Source of the DNA: Schistocephalus solidus
Taxonomy: Eukaryota > Platyhelminthes > Cestoda > Diphyllobothriidea > Diphyllobothriidae
NCBI GenBank assembly: GCA_017591395.1
Contig: WEDG01007660.1
Span: 20,331-84,330, forward strand
Reading direction: 5' to 3'
DNA length: 64,000 nucleotides
This document shows, piece after piece, positions 43,326 through 55,170 of the stretch. The position numbers were made by a program, and so were the translations under genes. Positions within the stretch are counted from its first letter, which is position 1, and every line of letters starts with the position of its first letter. The notes beneath the pieces were generated by a model that was not told where the DNA came from, did no database searches, and saw only the letters and a program-made list of their open reading frames with translations.

Positions 43326-44580
43326 TTAGTTTGAACCCCCTATAACTGTGGCTTACGTTGTTGCTGCTAAAATCCCTAACGATAGACACCTACTCATACA
43401 AATACCTGGAACTAGAGCCCCCCACAATTATGCTTCACCATGAAAAAATGTGCGCTACGGTCGCCAATGCATCCCCGAGTGCAGTCGGAGCCCTTTTTGT
43501 ATCCGATGGATAAACAAGTGTGGCAGATTCTCCTGACAGTACCACCAATCAACGCTGACTAGTCTCAAGTCAAGACGTAATTTTTTAGTCTCCTAAAGCA
43601 CAATAAGTTGTTTAATTTTCGTCTTGAAACTCTACTGAATCGTAATCTCAGTACTTCATTGTAGGTCATGACGAAAATGTGTATCCGCATACAGAACTCT
43701 TACTAATGCCGAAGACACCTGTTAGGTGGACATTTTGGTTTAAGCGGTGCACTAGTAGCTCCATCTAGAACCTGCACACCACAAACACACACAGTCGCCG
43801 TCCAACGGACGTCATTATGCGGATTGTGCAGAAAAGGAAAGTCCACTTATTAAAGGTTCCTCAGCGTACGCTTCTACTGTCGGCGACGTTTGTCAAGACG
43901 ACTATTTTCCTTGTTGTTTGAGGACATTTTTTCTGGTTCAGACGGTGGACAGACGCAACCGACGTGCACCACCACCGACCACCACCGCGGCCCGTTGCCA
44001 CTCCCCCCAACCCTCCCACCATCTTCTCCGGAGAGGGTGGGGATAATCGTTCTACTCAGCGCCCCCACCACCGAGGCACCGTCTGGTCTGCAAGCGGACG
44101 TCATGATGGCAAATGTGAAATTGCCAAGGCAGTGTTTATTAGCTCAAAACTCGTCGCATATGCCTCACTCACGAGAATCTCGTCACCAACAATATTATGT
44201 ACTCATGCTACTCATAATATGCGAGTACACATTTATGTTTACTCTTTTCGATGAGCCAACAGCTGCTTATTTATTCACGTGGCTGAGCCATGGGCGGATA
44301 GTTGTGGGCGCCTTGACCACGAACGGAAGGCCACTGCGGCCCAGACACAGTCTGGCGGATTATTGAAGTATACTCGAAGAGAAAAGGCAAAGAAAACCTG
44401 CTGTGAGTTGGGAAAAAAATCGTCTCTAGGTTATTTTTTGCCGTTCGAAATATCGGTAAGCCGAAATATCGTGACCAACAGGGATTAGAACCTGGTTTCC
44501 TTTGGTCATTAAGGCGTCAAGTAGTCAATATAAGGCATGGATAGAGCCGCTGTCCTGCCGGTTTTTATCGGAAACAGTAA
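43326..44580. other. Spacer, nothing recognised
   Basis: A CA/CG-rich block at 43950-44100 is open in several frames (up to 158 codons at 43890-44366), but the predicted peptide is Pro/Thr/His-rich in the first half with no domain. I do not call a gene. Confidence 0.35.
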
Positions 44581-44581
44581 C

Positions 44582-44705
44582 CATGGCGCAGTGGCGTTAA
44601 CCGACGAGGCAACGGTCATGCAACTCTGGGGATTGGGAATGCCTGACTGACGACAACTAATTAGCCAGGAATTGTCATCCCAGTGTTCAATGTTTTTGTT
44701 ACTAA
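44582..44705 (+). mobile_element. Old tRNA-derived SINE with decayed hammerhead body
   Basis: A box A-like TGGCGCAGTGGCGTTAACCG at 44584 is followed by GGGGATTGGGAATGCCTGAC, then CTGACGA, TAATTAGCCA, GGAA and ATTGTCATCCCAGT. It aligns base for base with the intact SINE body at 8017-8077. Core box 2 is GGAA instead of GAAA. Confidence 0.6.
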
Positions 44706-45597
44706 TTTACTTCGTTAGTTTTTTTATGGTCGCTATACCGCTAACTAGGAAGGCTCCACATGGAGAGCTAACGCGCAGCGACACGACCATTTCTCTTAAC
44801 CCCGTATACTAATGCAATTCCAACGTAGGAATAATTGAGGTAATGTGTATTTCGAGATGATATGCTGAAAGGAGATGGTTCGTCAAAAAATCAAGTTCTA
44901 ATCGTGAATATTCAAGCTGCTAACTCCAATGTGACCCAAATCGTGATCTGCTAAACTGAAGGATGTACTGTACCTACTATCCAAACAATGTCTTTCGTAA
45001 GCTGTATTTTTAATAAATTTTATACATACTGTCTACAATAAATATCTTTCCAGGTGGTGGACCAAGCGTTAAATGAGCGATAGCCTGCTTACTGTATGGT
45101 ATGAATGCACACATGTGATTCATTTTCGTAGTCAGTTTTGCATCCAGAGAAACTGACATGAATAATAATTAATTTTCACCGTATGAAATAATTGCCATTC
45201 AATGTCAAAGCCGAGCGTTAGTAGCAAGTCCCTCAAGACTGGGACAGATCACATAATTTGCAATTCTGATTGTTCCTTAATGCGTGTGTGAATACTGGTT
45301 TAAGAAGACGAGTTTACAACCTGACACAGTGCAATAACTTCGAAAAATATTCAAGAATCAATAAGTATGAAACTCTTTTGAACAAAATATTTTAGTTAAG
45401 TTTTGAAGTCCAGGAGGCGAAAAGTAGAAAATAACGTGATAAGAAATTATTTGCACCTGATCCTTAATTCTTCGTGGTCTAAACCACAATGGACCCTAAA
45501 CAGTGCTATTTCTCAACGTATGGTGAATGATATCCTCTTTTGATTGGCCAAAGTGCTGACCATTTACAGATGCCTAAGCCGTCAGAACAGTTGATCT
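44706..45597. other. AT-rich spacer; 5' flank of the receptor pseudogene
   Basis: The last 60 bp (GATTGGCCAAAGTGCTGACC at 45542) resembles the 5' flank of the minus-strand receptor. Otherwise nothing recognised. Confidence 0.4.
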
Positions 45598-46514
45598 TTG
45601 TACACACACAAAATGGCTACGAATGCATCAGCCAGTGAAAACGTTTCTTGGTTGCTGAAGGAGACTTGGTCAGGAGGGCCAACAACCAGAGCTTTTCTGG
45701 ACTACAATCGATCTGCCTTCCTCTCAGTCTTCGGCCTTCCTGTATGTGCCGTGTGCGTCGTCACTAGTGCTCTTAGTATCTGTCTGTTTTGCTGTGACAG
45801 TACGACCCCGCGAACGACTCGTAAGATCCTGATCGTCACGTCGCTGGTTGATGTGCAGTTCCTCTTCTTCTCCATGTTCTATCTTCAACCCTTCATCTTC
45901 TGCAGAGAGGGTTGTGCTTGGAGGCAATTCTATAAGTCTCTTGCCTATTTCCTGCCCATATTTGCTCTGGTAGATATTCTGGAATCGCTGAGGAATTATT
46001 TGGTTGTGCTCATTGCTGTGGAAATTTTCCTGGTAGTCTGTTTACCCGTTCGTAACAAGGTGGGGTGGAGTGGAAAGATGACCAATTACCTGATTGCGGC
46101 CTCTTTTGGATTTTACGTCTTCGTTCGACTTCCTCTCATCTCTCACTTATCAATCGAAGATGCCGGACCAGAGTGGTCCCGGGTGGTGCCAGGGCTTTTA
46201 CCAAAGTGATCACGCGGATCCCGCTGACTATTCTCCTTGTCTGCAGATTGGACGAAGCCTCAAACGGCCGGATCATTTTCGACAGGAGCAGCAGATTGGG
46301 CGAGTGAGAAGAGCACGAGAAAGAGAGAGAGAGTGAGAGTGAGTGAGTGAGTGAGTGAGAGAGAAATAAAGAGAGAGAGAGAACGAGCTCCACCTGCGTC
46401 ACAGGTCAAATTAACTCGCACCCTCCTCATCGTCATCCACACACTCACCCTCTTCATGCTGCCACTAGTGCCCGTGAGTACGCTTTCCAGATTATTACGC
46501 ATTATAGTGGGCTG
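45598..46514 (+). pseudogene. Rhodopsin-family receptor paralogue, frameshifted and truncated
   Basis: The first 200 residues match the receptor at 31.6-32.7 kb closely: LLKETW, AFLDYNRSAFLSVFGLPVCA, TTPRTTRKILIVTSLVD, LQPFIFCREGCAW, SLAYFLPIFALVDILESLRN, VRLPLISHL. The likely start is ATG 45613 (MATNASASEN), rather than 45598. The DRY/ERF site is EIF here. After helix 4 the frame stops at 46209. Helix 5 sequence (RIPLTILLVCRLDEASNG) continues in another frame. Loop 3 is replaced by a GA/GTGA simple repeat (46316-46383), and helix 6 (LTRTLLIVIHTLTLFMLPLV, about 46410-46470) is followed by a stop near 46514. Helix 7 is absent. It cannot make a normal receptor. Confidence 0.88.
46316..46383 (+). 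repeat. (GA)n / (GTGA)n simple repeat inside the receptor pseudogene
   Basis: An almost pure purine run with GAGTGAGTGAGTGAGTGAGA in the middle. It lies where intracellular loop 3 of the intact paralogue is encoded. Confidence 0.95.
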
Positions 46515-47935
46515 ATCGGAGGTTCAGGAATAATTTGATATTATTCTTAATCTAAGGGTAGTTTTTCGCTCAGAATAGGCGCTTCAAGATGACAGAGTAA
46601 AGAATAGATCCGAATTAATATGACTTGTGTCAAAAATATGAATGTGAAAACCAAGGACTTTTTGATTATTTCCTCGGTTGTTTTGCTAGCCTAGGACAAA
46701 TTACGCATCTGCTTAACCATTTATTTTCCCTATGTTTAGATATATCTTTTCGAGCATAGTTTAATTTCGTAAATGTTAGCTTTCGACTGAATTACTGTTC
46801 AATTCCACATTAAGGGGAGCACGTTAGTTAACTTCTCAAAAATGCGGTACATGGGTTTGAGTGTTTTTCACTCGAAACACAATCTTGAAAAAAGACCGTA
46901 TATTAATCAATTTGAGGTTGGGAAATATCGCTTCACGTTCACGCTCGCTTATTGCAGTGGACACACGTTGTTGTCAGCATCGATGCTGATTTTATAAGCT
47001 TCGGTAGGCTGAAAAACCTCTGTTTAACCATTTTGTGACTAGTGGAGGCAAAATTCATGCTGAGGTGCGCGTTTTTCCGGTAGCTTCATATTGTTTTATA
47101 CCGAAATATTTTCTAAAACACCCTGGACAACAAAGCACTTTAATTATAGAAGTATTATAAGAAATATGAGTAGAGGAGGAATTTGATTATCAAAAAGTTG
47201 AAACACTGTATTGATAAAGATGCAATGCATTCATATGTTCTCAAGATAATGACATTTTTCTGGAAAGGTTAATGCTTAATTTCAGGGTTTATTATTATTA
47301 CATAATATTTTTGATGTCGCATCCATCGACGTACAAACCGTTTTAGAACCAAAAATAACCGACTTCACAGTAAGTAACTCAGGTTAAAACGCTGGTTCAC
47401 AGATGATGTATGAACCCTAAAATGCATGTCTGAGAGTTTTGGAAATCTTCCGTAGTCAGCCTTGATCAGTCTCGACGATTTGGGTTCGTCTTCGTAGGAC
47501 TGACCAAAAATTGAAGGTACGCTAGCTGACCTATCCCATAAAATATAAAATAAAGTTCTGAAATCTGCATGCGATTTAAAAAGGATTAAATAAATTGGGT
47601 TGTAGTATTAAGTATCCTGCATAATAATTCCACGATAACTTTGTCACGATTGGATGCCGGAGTTAAAAATGAGCATTTTTTCCATCGCCTGCAAAAACTA
47701 AATCAGATAAAAATGACTATTGGAATACTATGCATATGTGCCATTGATTTTCCATGCATCTAGAAATCCAGATATATTATCAATCATAGGGGTTACGCAC
47801 CGATCGCACTACGGAATACGCTCTTTCTTGAGCCTCGCCAACAGCCGCACAACGGTTAGTTGGCAGAATGTGCTTAATAAAAAAGACAAGGGAGTTTGGA
47901 GTGTTCACTTCTGGCATATTCGCCATCCTCAGCTA
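46515..47935. other. AT-rich spacer, nothing recognised
   Basis: No supported feature; 47720-48019 is an open frame partly overlapping the SINE relic. Confidence 0.4.
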
Positions 47936-47939
47936 GTCA

Positions 47940-48065
47940 CTCTAGGTGTTGTAACGCCCAAAGATCGAAAGCAGGACCTGTGGGTTGTAGGTTCAACGTC
48001 TTATACATTGGCAGACTGATGACAGATCCTAAGCCAGAAAGTGACATTGTAGTCTCGCTTGTACA
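47940..48065 (+). mobile_element. Old tRNA-derived SINE with decayed hammerhead body
   Basis: A box B-like GTAGGTTCAACGTC lies at 47987-48000. Then CTGATGA at 48016, TCCTAAGCCAGAAAGTGACA and TTGTAGTCTCGCTTG, matching the order CTGATGA - TAATAAGCC - AGAAA - TGGCCATTCCGGTCTCCCTTG of the intact SINE. The pairing of stem I is lost. Confidence 0.55.
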
Positions 48066-48750
48066 TGTCAGTAATGATATTGTGTCTAGCACAGAAATAT
48101 TGCCATTTCCACTTATTTGGTAATGACGCACATCTTCTCCAAAATATTTGCTTAAAGACAAGGTATCGTGCGGGTAGTAACAGTCTGAAATTTTGGGATT
48201 TTAAAAACCGAGAAAGGTCCACTACTGCATCATGTTTACTGTTCGTCGATTGATTACGCCTGTGCAAATCGGGTTCAAAATCATCCACCAATCGCAAATG
48301 AAGGAATATTTTTCAAATTTCTTAATTATTCTTTATTACCTGTAAGAGACCAGATAAAGCTTATTGAATTCAATCATGACTGAAATTTCTTGGGATTATG
48401 CTGCTAGATATGCACAATTACAAACCAATCTACGTAATACTTTCTAATTAAAAACCTACTTCAGAATTTTGAATTAGGTTTTATGGAAATAGGCTAGCTA
48501 TTTTACAAGTAGGCAAAAGTTACATACATTAATCCGGGCAATAAAATACCTTCGCAAATGATCCTTAGAACTGGAGAAATTAAATTGAAAGATATCGCCA
48601 TTACGCATCTGACTGCGTTTGTTGGAACGGCAAAATACTTCCTTTGATGGACAAACTTTCTGGCATGACGGTAAGCCATTAATTTGTGATTTCGTTTAAA
48701 AATTTGGTAGTAGCTGAGAGCGTTCAGTACTTTTACGCTCATGTACAATC
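48066..48750. other. AT-rich spacer, nothing recognised
   Basis: No supported feature. Confidence 0.4.
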
Positions 48751-48951
48751 ATGAAAACGTACTCGTTTCAAAACTGCATTCGAATTCTGCACGAAGAATT
48801 GTGTCACAGGTGCGTTGATTTCTTAGAATGCGTGACGAAAGTTGACGCCTTTTTGAAGGGCGCTCTGAACTGCTGCATGTGCAGCTACAATGTCCGCAGA
48901 CGGAAGAAGGAGACTCAGAAGAACCTCAAGAAATCGCTAAACCTGCTTTAA
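48751..48951 (+). CDS. Unassigned small Cys-rich open frame, possibly an exon
   Basis: 66 codons starting ATGAAAACG. The middle is Cys-rich (LCHRCVDFLECVTKVDAFLK, then NCCMCSYN) and the end basic (VRRRKKETQKNLKK). GC content and codon mix at 48790-48950 are more gene-like than the AT-rich flanks. I recognise no family. It could be the last coding exon of a gene lying upstream, or chance. No splice site or polyadenylation signal decides this. Confidence 0.25.
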   Translation: MKTYSFQNCIRILHEELCHRCVDFLECVTKVDAFLKGALNCCMCSYNVRRRKKETQKNLKKSLNLL

Positions 48952-49580
48952 CGCATGTTATGTACGGTAATGCATGAGAGCGACTTCGAAAATCCTCAGG
49001 CAGGACAGGCGGGACCTCCCTCTTGTCACGTTATCTTATTCATTATAGAACCCTCAACGGCATGCGAAAGACTAATACAAGTACCTGAACCCTAAGCTTC
49101 AAAACATCCACCCCAAGATCTGGACCTTAAACCTGTCGTCGCCCGAGGGACTGCCTTCAGCGTAAAACCCAAAACTGGATAAGAATCGCCGAATCATGTT
49201 TTACGCAAAGTAGTCTGTGCACATTAGCTGATGATGCCACCTGTCATTTTATAATTTCCGATATAAGAACGGCCATTTTGCTGTCTTAGGAACCATCAAC
49301 AGCCAGCAATACCAAACCCCAGGTTTTCAACTCCAGAGGCTAAAACCAGCAACTTGTGGGTTAGAAGCCCATCGCCCAAATCATTAAGCCCCTGGCTCTC
49401 ATCCTGCTCGGTCTGCGATCAGGTATAGCATTTCTGACAGACGGACGATTACTTATCACGGTATTCTGGCCATAACACTAGCTGGTTGGGTCGATGCCGA
49501 TACTTGATTGCAACAAGACAGCAAACCCGTGTCCCGATGGTTCGGACTCTGGAGTTCTAACCACCACCTCACGGATTTGA
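48952..49580. other. Spacer, nothing recognised
   Basis: CA/CT-rich stretches at 49040-49420 look like an old repeat but match nothing else in the window. Confidence 0.35.
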
Positions 49581-49584
49581 GCCG

Positions 49585-49668
49585 CAGGGATTTGCAAAAC
49601 CCGTGGCTGAGCGTGACTGGCTATGATGACAGACGGCAATCGTCCATTCTAATTTCCATACCCTTGCC
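49585..49668 (+). mobile_element. Old SINE body relic (hammerhead-like family)
   Basis: CCCGTGGCTGAGCGTGACTG and GCTATGATGACAGACGGCAA, then TCGTCCATTCTAATTTCC, follow the order of the intact SINE body (GACTGGCTGATGACGGC...GGCCATTCCGGTTTCC). Core box 2 is gone. Confidence 0.45.
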
Positions 49669-49669
49669 A

Positions 49670-51700
49670 TACATTTTAATCTGACCATAACTTCTCCTTA
49701 TCTGATTGCAATGTCATCTCGATGCACCTTTTGTAGAAAAAGGACTATTCAACATCAGATATCAGTTTGTCGGGCGTTCGACACTCTTTATCTTCCGGGT
49801 CTCAAACCAGCCGACAAAGTTTCCGATTTTTATGACATTGCTTTTGGAAAAAGACGAAGTACGTGAACCTCTGCCAACAAAGTGTCATTTTTAAGCACTA
49901 CTAAAGAGGCAACTTATTTAAGATTTCCCAATTTCATCTTAGTCCTTCTTTTGAGGCTAGTTCATTGAGTATCAGTTCTTACTAAGATTAAGAGTGCATC
50001 GATTCGGGTAATTTCGTGACCAATCCTTTGGTATTTATCAATTTACAATAACAGTAGGTTATGAACAGCAACAAGAAAGCCAGGGACCCCGGGCTTGTGT
50101 AATATGCGACCGGTGTTCGTAGATATTTTACGGGTTGGGCATAACAGCGGGTAATATAAGGTGTATATGGTCCTAGCAAAATTGCATGCGTTGTTTTTAT
50201 TCTCTTTGAATTTACGAAGTCGGTTATGTACATCTATTAAAGAGTGTCCGAGAATATGATAGCCGTAGCGGGTAACGACTTGAAAGCCCTAGGGTGACTT
50301 CATTGCCGGTTTCATCCGCACAGACTTCGATCGAATCCTGCTTTTTGACATCGGAATAGAAAAGATAACTGTTCTGGCGTGAAAAATTCGCTAATTGCAC
50401 ACTTTTCCATCGTCGAGCATAAAGCAACACACTAGTCTGAAGTTGCTGGTTTTCTTGGTGCTGTATATAACCTAGCTTTACCCAAATAACGCTCGCTCCC
50501 ATTCATCTGTAAAACGGAGGTATTGATACATTTGGTAGCGATCAGTTTCAAAAGTGTTTGATTACGCGATTTCAACGACCATGCAGTGCCTGGTCAAATA
50601 GTGCAGTAATATCGAGATACAAAGCCTAGAGTGATTTTTTTATGGAAATTACACAACCGGTATTTTGAAAGCCTTAAGTGAAAGCACAAGATGTTTTTTC
50701 GATTAAAAAAAATAGATTTTCTAAGAGCAGCAAAAACCAATGGACAGTTTCATACCAACAAATTCGTCGTTTTTCATCCTATTTGGTCCTGCAGGTAACC
50801 GATTGAATTGCACTCAAAGTGGACATTATTGTACGGCTGAAACACCTCACCGCCTAAGGAACATCCTCTAATCGAAAACACACACACTCAATCCATTTAG
50901 GAGACATATGCGTGCCCTCGCGCCTGGCATTGGACATGTCTGGTTACTACTCCCGCAAAAGCCCTCCAATTGCGTCTTGTACCAATCTTATGCAAAGTTA
51001 ACCAGAATTCTGAAATTTATTTATGATTACAAAATATTCTTTAAGTAGGATTGTAATATAACCTACCGTGTGGGGATAGTTAGGACACGGCATGATGCTA
51101 GCTTTTGCATGCACTGCCTTTAAGCAACCTGCAAAAAAACCATACTTGGTAAACAAACTACTTGAGTAGTATGTATTTTTTCTAGTGATTTTTCAATGCT
51201 CCTATTTATAAGAAGCATGCACAGAATATCCTTTCTTGGACTCATATGACATTTTATTACGTCTTCTTTACATTTTATGCTCAAAAGGATATCATTTGAT
51301 TTTAAAAACAGTTTCTAATTAGGATATTTTTAAGACCGTACAAGGTCCTTTCGACTAGCTTCGTATCCATCCGTTTAGTAATGCCCCTCGTTAATTAATC
51401 AATGCAGTTCACATACATTGTTACCTTTTATGAAAACTATACGGTATCTTCTTATTGATATAAAAAATATATAAAGTTCTCCTTACCCGGAAAGCATACA
51501 GCCTGTAAAATTTAAACCTTAAACATGAACGCTACGCTGCATCGGGCTCAAAATATTCCGGAAATGAAAAACTTGTTACTAAATATACACTTCGTTTAAG
51601 TATCACATGTAATGGTAGCTGTCCACTATGTGTTGGGACTTGAGATCTTGCATCTTTGCGTTTTATGGCTAAAGCTACATGTGTGTTTTATGTGTGATTG
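49670..51700. other. AT-rich spacer, nothing recognised
   Basis: Short motif-free frames (49706-49894, 49988-50233, 50224-50502). No supported feature. Confidence 0.4.
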
Positions 51701-51704
51701 CCCC

Positions 51705-52066
51705 TAAACGGGCCACGTGGTAGATGCGTTGGACCAACATGGGGTCACATCAGAGCACGGCATGCGTTATTCGGGTTGCGCTCCGCTAACAAATGCCGAC
51801 CACGGGAGGTGTGTGGCACGCCTAGGGGCGGCTAGGACTAAGGGGACCCTGGCCGCGCCAGCCATCTGCATCATCTCCCGCCTCCGGTTTTCTTGACTCT
51901 GTCTTGACACAGGGCTCAGGTGGGGAGGAGAGGGTGCGGTAGCTGCAGCGCAAGGCTACTATCACTAAAAACTAATTCATGCGCAAGTCACCGTCCCTGC
52001 TCCACCTTCCATGGAGCATACGGTGGACATGATCGGACTACGACGGTCGAACTATGTGTCCCACAT
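51705..52066 (-). repeat. Repeat family A, X unit with alternative 3' tail
   Basis: Minus strand starts TTCGACCGTCGTAGTCCGAT at about 52055 and runs through the X 5' blocks to GGCTGGCGCGGCCAGGG. It then continues with a different tail ending GGTCCAACGCATCTACCACG near 51720. The same tail ends the plus-strand copy at 54.8-55.2 kb, so this is a subfamily. Confidence 0.8.
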
Positions 52067-52480
52067 CAGGCAACTGACCGGCTCGGACAGTGGTCTGATC
52101 TTGTGAAGAGTAAGGTCGAGAGCACAGCGCTATGTTTTCCTCACCATAAACAATCGACGTGCTTGAAACCATCACGGTCGCGCTAAAAGCCGTCGGCTTT
52201 GGAGGGTTGCCAACTGATCGGGATAACTCGGACCGCGTGGTCAGCCCAATGTGTGTTTTGTGTGGAGTGGCAGACTGGCGGACTGAGAGTCAGTCTGCAA
52301 TGGCTCCTTCTTAATGTGGCCTTTATGGCACTCCCACTCCGTGGGATCTGAGCGAGGTGTGGTGGTACGACCCAGGGGCGGCTGTGCCGCGCCAGCCACC
52401 TGCAACCTCTCTCATCGCAGGTCTTCTTGACTGTGTCATGAGACCGGGCTCAGGTGGGGGAGGAGAAGAGTGCGGTAACG
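52067..52480 (-). repeat. Repeat family A, X unit lacking its first part
   Basis: On the minus strand it begins at CCTCCCCCACCTGAGCCCGG directly after the Y unit and runs through CATTAAGAAGGAGCCATTGC and GGGCTGACCACGCGGTCCGA to the CAGACCACTGTCCGAGCCGG linker. The usual first 170 bp of X are absent. Confidence 0.85.
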
Positions 52481-52750
52481 TTAAGTGCCGCGGTTGGAAG
52501 GTTGCCAACTGACAATTACACTCAGACCTCGCAGTTAGTCCAATGTGTTGTGGAGTGGCTGACTGGTGGTCTGAGAGCCAGGCTGCGATGGCTCCTTCTT
52601 AACGTGACCTCTGGCTATCTCACACATGTGAGATGTATGCCGTTCAACCACCTGTTGTGTGAAATCCTGGTGCTCGTGTTTTGGGTGCCAGGTCGTGTAC
52701 GTAGTACACGTAGACGAGGTCACCAGCAGCTGCGCCCACTTCCGCATCAG
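52481..52750 (-). repeat. Repeat family A, Y unit
   Basis: The minus strand has CTCGTCTACGTGTACTACGT, the TCTCACATGTGTGAGA palindrome (about 52618-52633), GTCACGTTAAGAAGGAGCCA and GTTGGCAACCTTCCAACCGC, as in 42331-42650. Confidence 0.88.
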
Positions 52751-53385
52751 ACAACTGACCGGCTTGGACAGCGGTTTGACTGTGGGGGTGAGGGAGAGAG
52801 TGATGTCGACAGCTCAGCGCATGTTCCTACTGTAAAACAATCTGACGCGCTTGAAACTATCACGGTGCGCTAAAAGCCGTGGCTTGAAGGTTGCCAACTG
52901 ACGAGATAACCCGACCGCGTGGTCAGCCCAATGCGTGTTTTGTGTGGAGTGACTGACTGGCGGACTGAGAGTCAGCCTGCAATGGCCCCTTCTTAATGTG
53001 GCCTTTATGGCACTCCCACTCCGTGGGATCCGAGCCAGGTGTGGGCCGAGGGGCGGCTCCGACCACGCCAGCCACCTGCGTCCTCTCCCGTCTTCGATCT
53101 TCTTGACTCTGTCATGACACCGGGCTCAGGTGGGGGAGGGAGAGAGAGTGCGGTAGCTGCAGCGCAAAGGCTTCTATCACTAAAACTAATTCACGCGCAA
53201 GTCACCATCCCCTGCACCACCTTGTGTGGAGCAGCTACGGTGAACCTCGTGATCGACGGTCAAACTATCGTGTCGTACTTCATACATTTGTGAAGCTTTT
53301 TACGTGAGTTAATTTAGGACATCTAAAACCATTCAAATACTACTTTAGGCGACCTAAGTCATGAAGCGTGATGGGTACATAGGTT
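52751..53385 (-). repeat. Repeat family A, X unit with extended 5' end
   Basis: The minus strand starts CCATCACGCTTCATGACTTA (53375-53356), the same start as the 18607 copy. It then has the X blocks and the linker with TTGTCTGATGCGGAAGTGGG. Together with the next three units it forms a four-unit head-to-tail array. Confidence 0.88.
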
Positions 53386-54825
53386 TGACGGTTACTAGAG
53401 ATGACAATCAGAAAAACAAGTGAAGGCAAGTAAGAAGCTTCATTTAGGTAAAAGGTAAAGGTTGGTTTTGTTTTGACTGAGAATAGCCTCTGCATTGAAA
53501 TTTGTTTCCATTTTGTGCAATGATTACTGATTACGTAAGCATCATTACTAAGACTAAAAATCTCTCGAGCACGGCCTCCTTTGCTTTCTGTTTTTCCGTG
53601 ATTTTCCTCTGAAGGCACAATTATCAAACTCATAACGGTATTGCTCTAGGCATATTACCCAAAAGGTCATTTACAATATCGTAAAAACTATATACGAGTA
53701 CTCCTGCAGGCTGCTCTCTATAATTTAAATGAGCATTTAAACAGTCCAAAAGCCTTTTGCCTAACAGCGAGTTGACAGAAACACCAACCATGAAATCCTG
53801 AGGTAGAAACTAGGTTAGCCATAGAATTAACGATGACATTTGGATCAAGGATTATTTATGAATGATTTTAAATAAAACTAGGCAGAAAACTATTGGGTGA
53901 CAGTTACTAGGATATCTAGCATTCTAAAAGCTGCTTTTGAGCACGCTTAAAAGCAAACGTTTCTGCCAGTTTTCATGTTTATCATTGCAGACAGGTTGAA
54001 CCTGGTGGCCAAAAGATGGCTTGTGCATGTTCTGCCCAAAATATTACATTCATGCAAAGACTAAACTGGCTGATAGAGGATTTGGGTTCTATCCATGCTG
54101 ATGGCCGTTTGGATCATAGCTGTGGACTAACCACACATCAAAATGTCATCGCCCATTTTATAAAAGCACTCACAAAAGAAAGATTGAGAGGAAAATTTGA
54201 AGAGGTCCAATAAAGCTTTCTTTTAAAATTCTTAAAAATGGCATTTGGCTGGAAAAATGTTCATGTACTTCACCATTTTCAAAACTATGGGCATGAAGGC
54301 GAGGGGAAAATTTCTACTTTCCTGGTATCTACTCATGAGATTTTTCACCGAAGATAAGATAACTTACATTATATTTAGGTCGAAACCTTTTCGTTATCTT
54401 CCTTTCGTTTAAGATCTTGGTCCAGTAAACGAAATTTTACAGCAGGTGACTGCACAAGTATTCTAATATTGCAAAGCCCATTGAAGGCGCATTTTTAGAA
54501 AGGAAAAAACGTCGGTTTTTCTGAAAATGACGTCCCTGTTCTCATCCTGCTGCACCTGAGTGACGCGAAACAAAAAACACTTACCATGTGGGTTATGTTT
54601 GGCTTCTTCAACGCTGCTAGTGTAGATGAGTGCTTTAGCGTATGTAGACACTTAATGATTTACAAATGGGGTCTATAAAAACTATCAACGTAGACAATTG
54701 TTAAACTTTAGTGTTAGGTTGATAGAAGCTTAAATTTATAAACAGTTCAATGAAGACATTTAAATAAAAATGCTTTTATTATTAAATGCGTGAACATACT
54801 ACTTTGGAAGCCACCTGCAATGTAC
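53386..54825. other. AT-rich spacer; one small unassigned open frame
   Basis: The frame at 54016-54213 (65 codons, MACACSAQNITFMQRLNWLI...) ends in TAA overlapping an AATAAA hexamer at 54211-54216. I recognise no domain and do not call it a gene. Confidence 0.3.
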
Positions 54826-54827
54826 CA

Positions 54828-55170
54828 GTTCAACCCTTTTAGTCCAACGATGTCTACCGTGTGCTCCACAGCAGAGTGGTGCAGGGACGTTGACTAGCGA
54901 TTTAATTAGTTTTACGTAGACTTGCACTGCATCTACCTCACTTTCACTTCCCTCACCCGTCTGTGCGCGGTGTCGAGACAGAAACCAGAGACGGTGTTGG
55001 GGGCAGGTGGATGGAGTGGCAGAAGACCGTGCCACCAGGTTTGACTCAGATCCCACAGTGTGGGAGTGGCAAAACGGGCGGTTGTCCATTTTGGAGCGCA
55101 AAAACGCCTGCCGTGCCCTGAACTGACCCCCTGTTGGTTCAACGCATCTACCACGCGGCCCGTTCAGGGG
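54828..55170 (+). repeat. Repeat family A, subfamily copy with alternative tail
   Basis: TAGTCCAACGATGTCTACCG, GTGTGCTCCACAGCAGAGTG and GCAGGGACGTTGACTAGCG match the X start. CAGATCCCACAGTGTGGGAG matches the X middle. The tail CTGTTGGTTCAACGCATCTA (near 55135) matches the tail of 51705-52066. Confidence 0.75.

Noticed and set aside
43890..44366. 158-codon plus-strand frame
   Set aside because: Low-complexity Pro/Thr/His composition, then unrelated sequence; three frames are open at once, a GC-composition effect.
49225..49245. Additional hammerhead core (GCTGATGATGCC)
   Set aside because: No second core box or stems.
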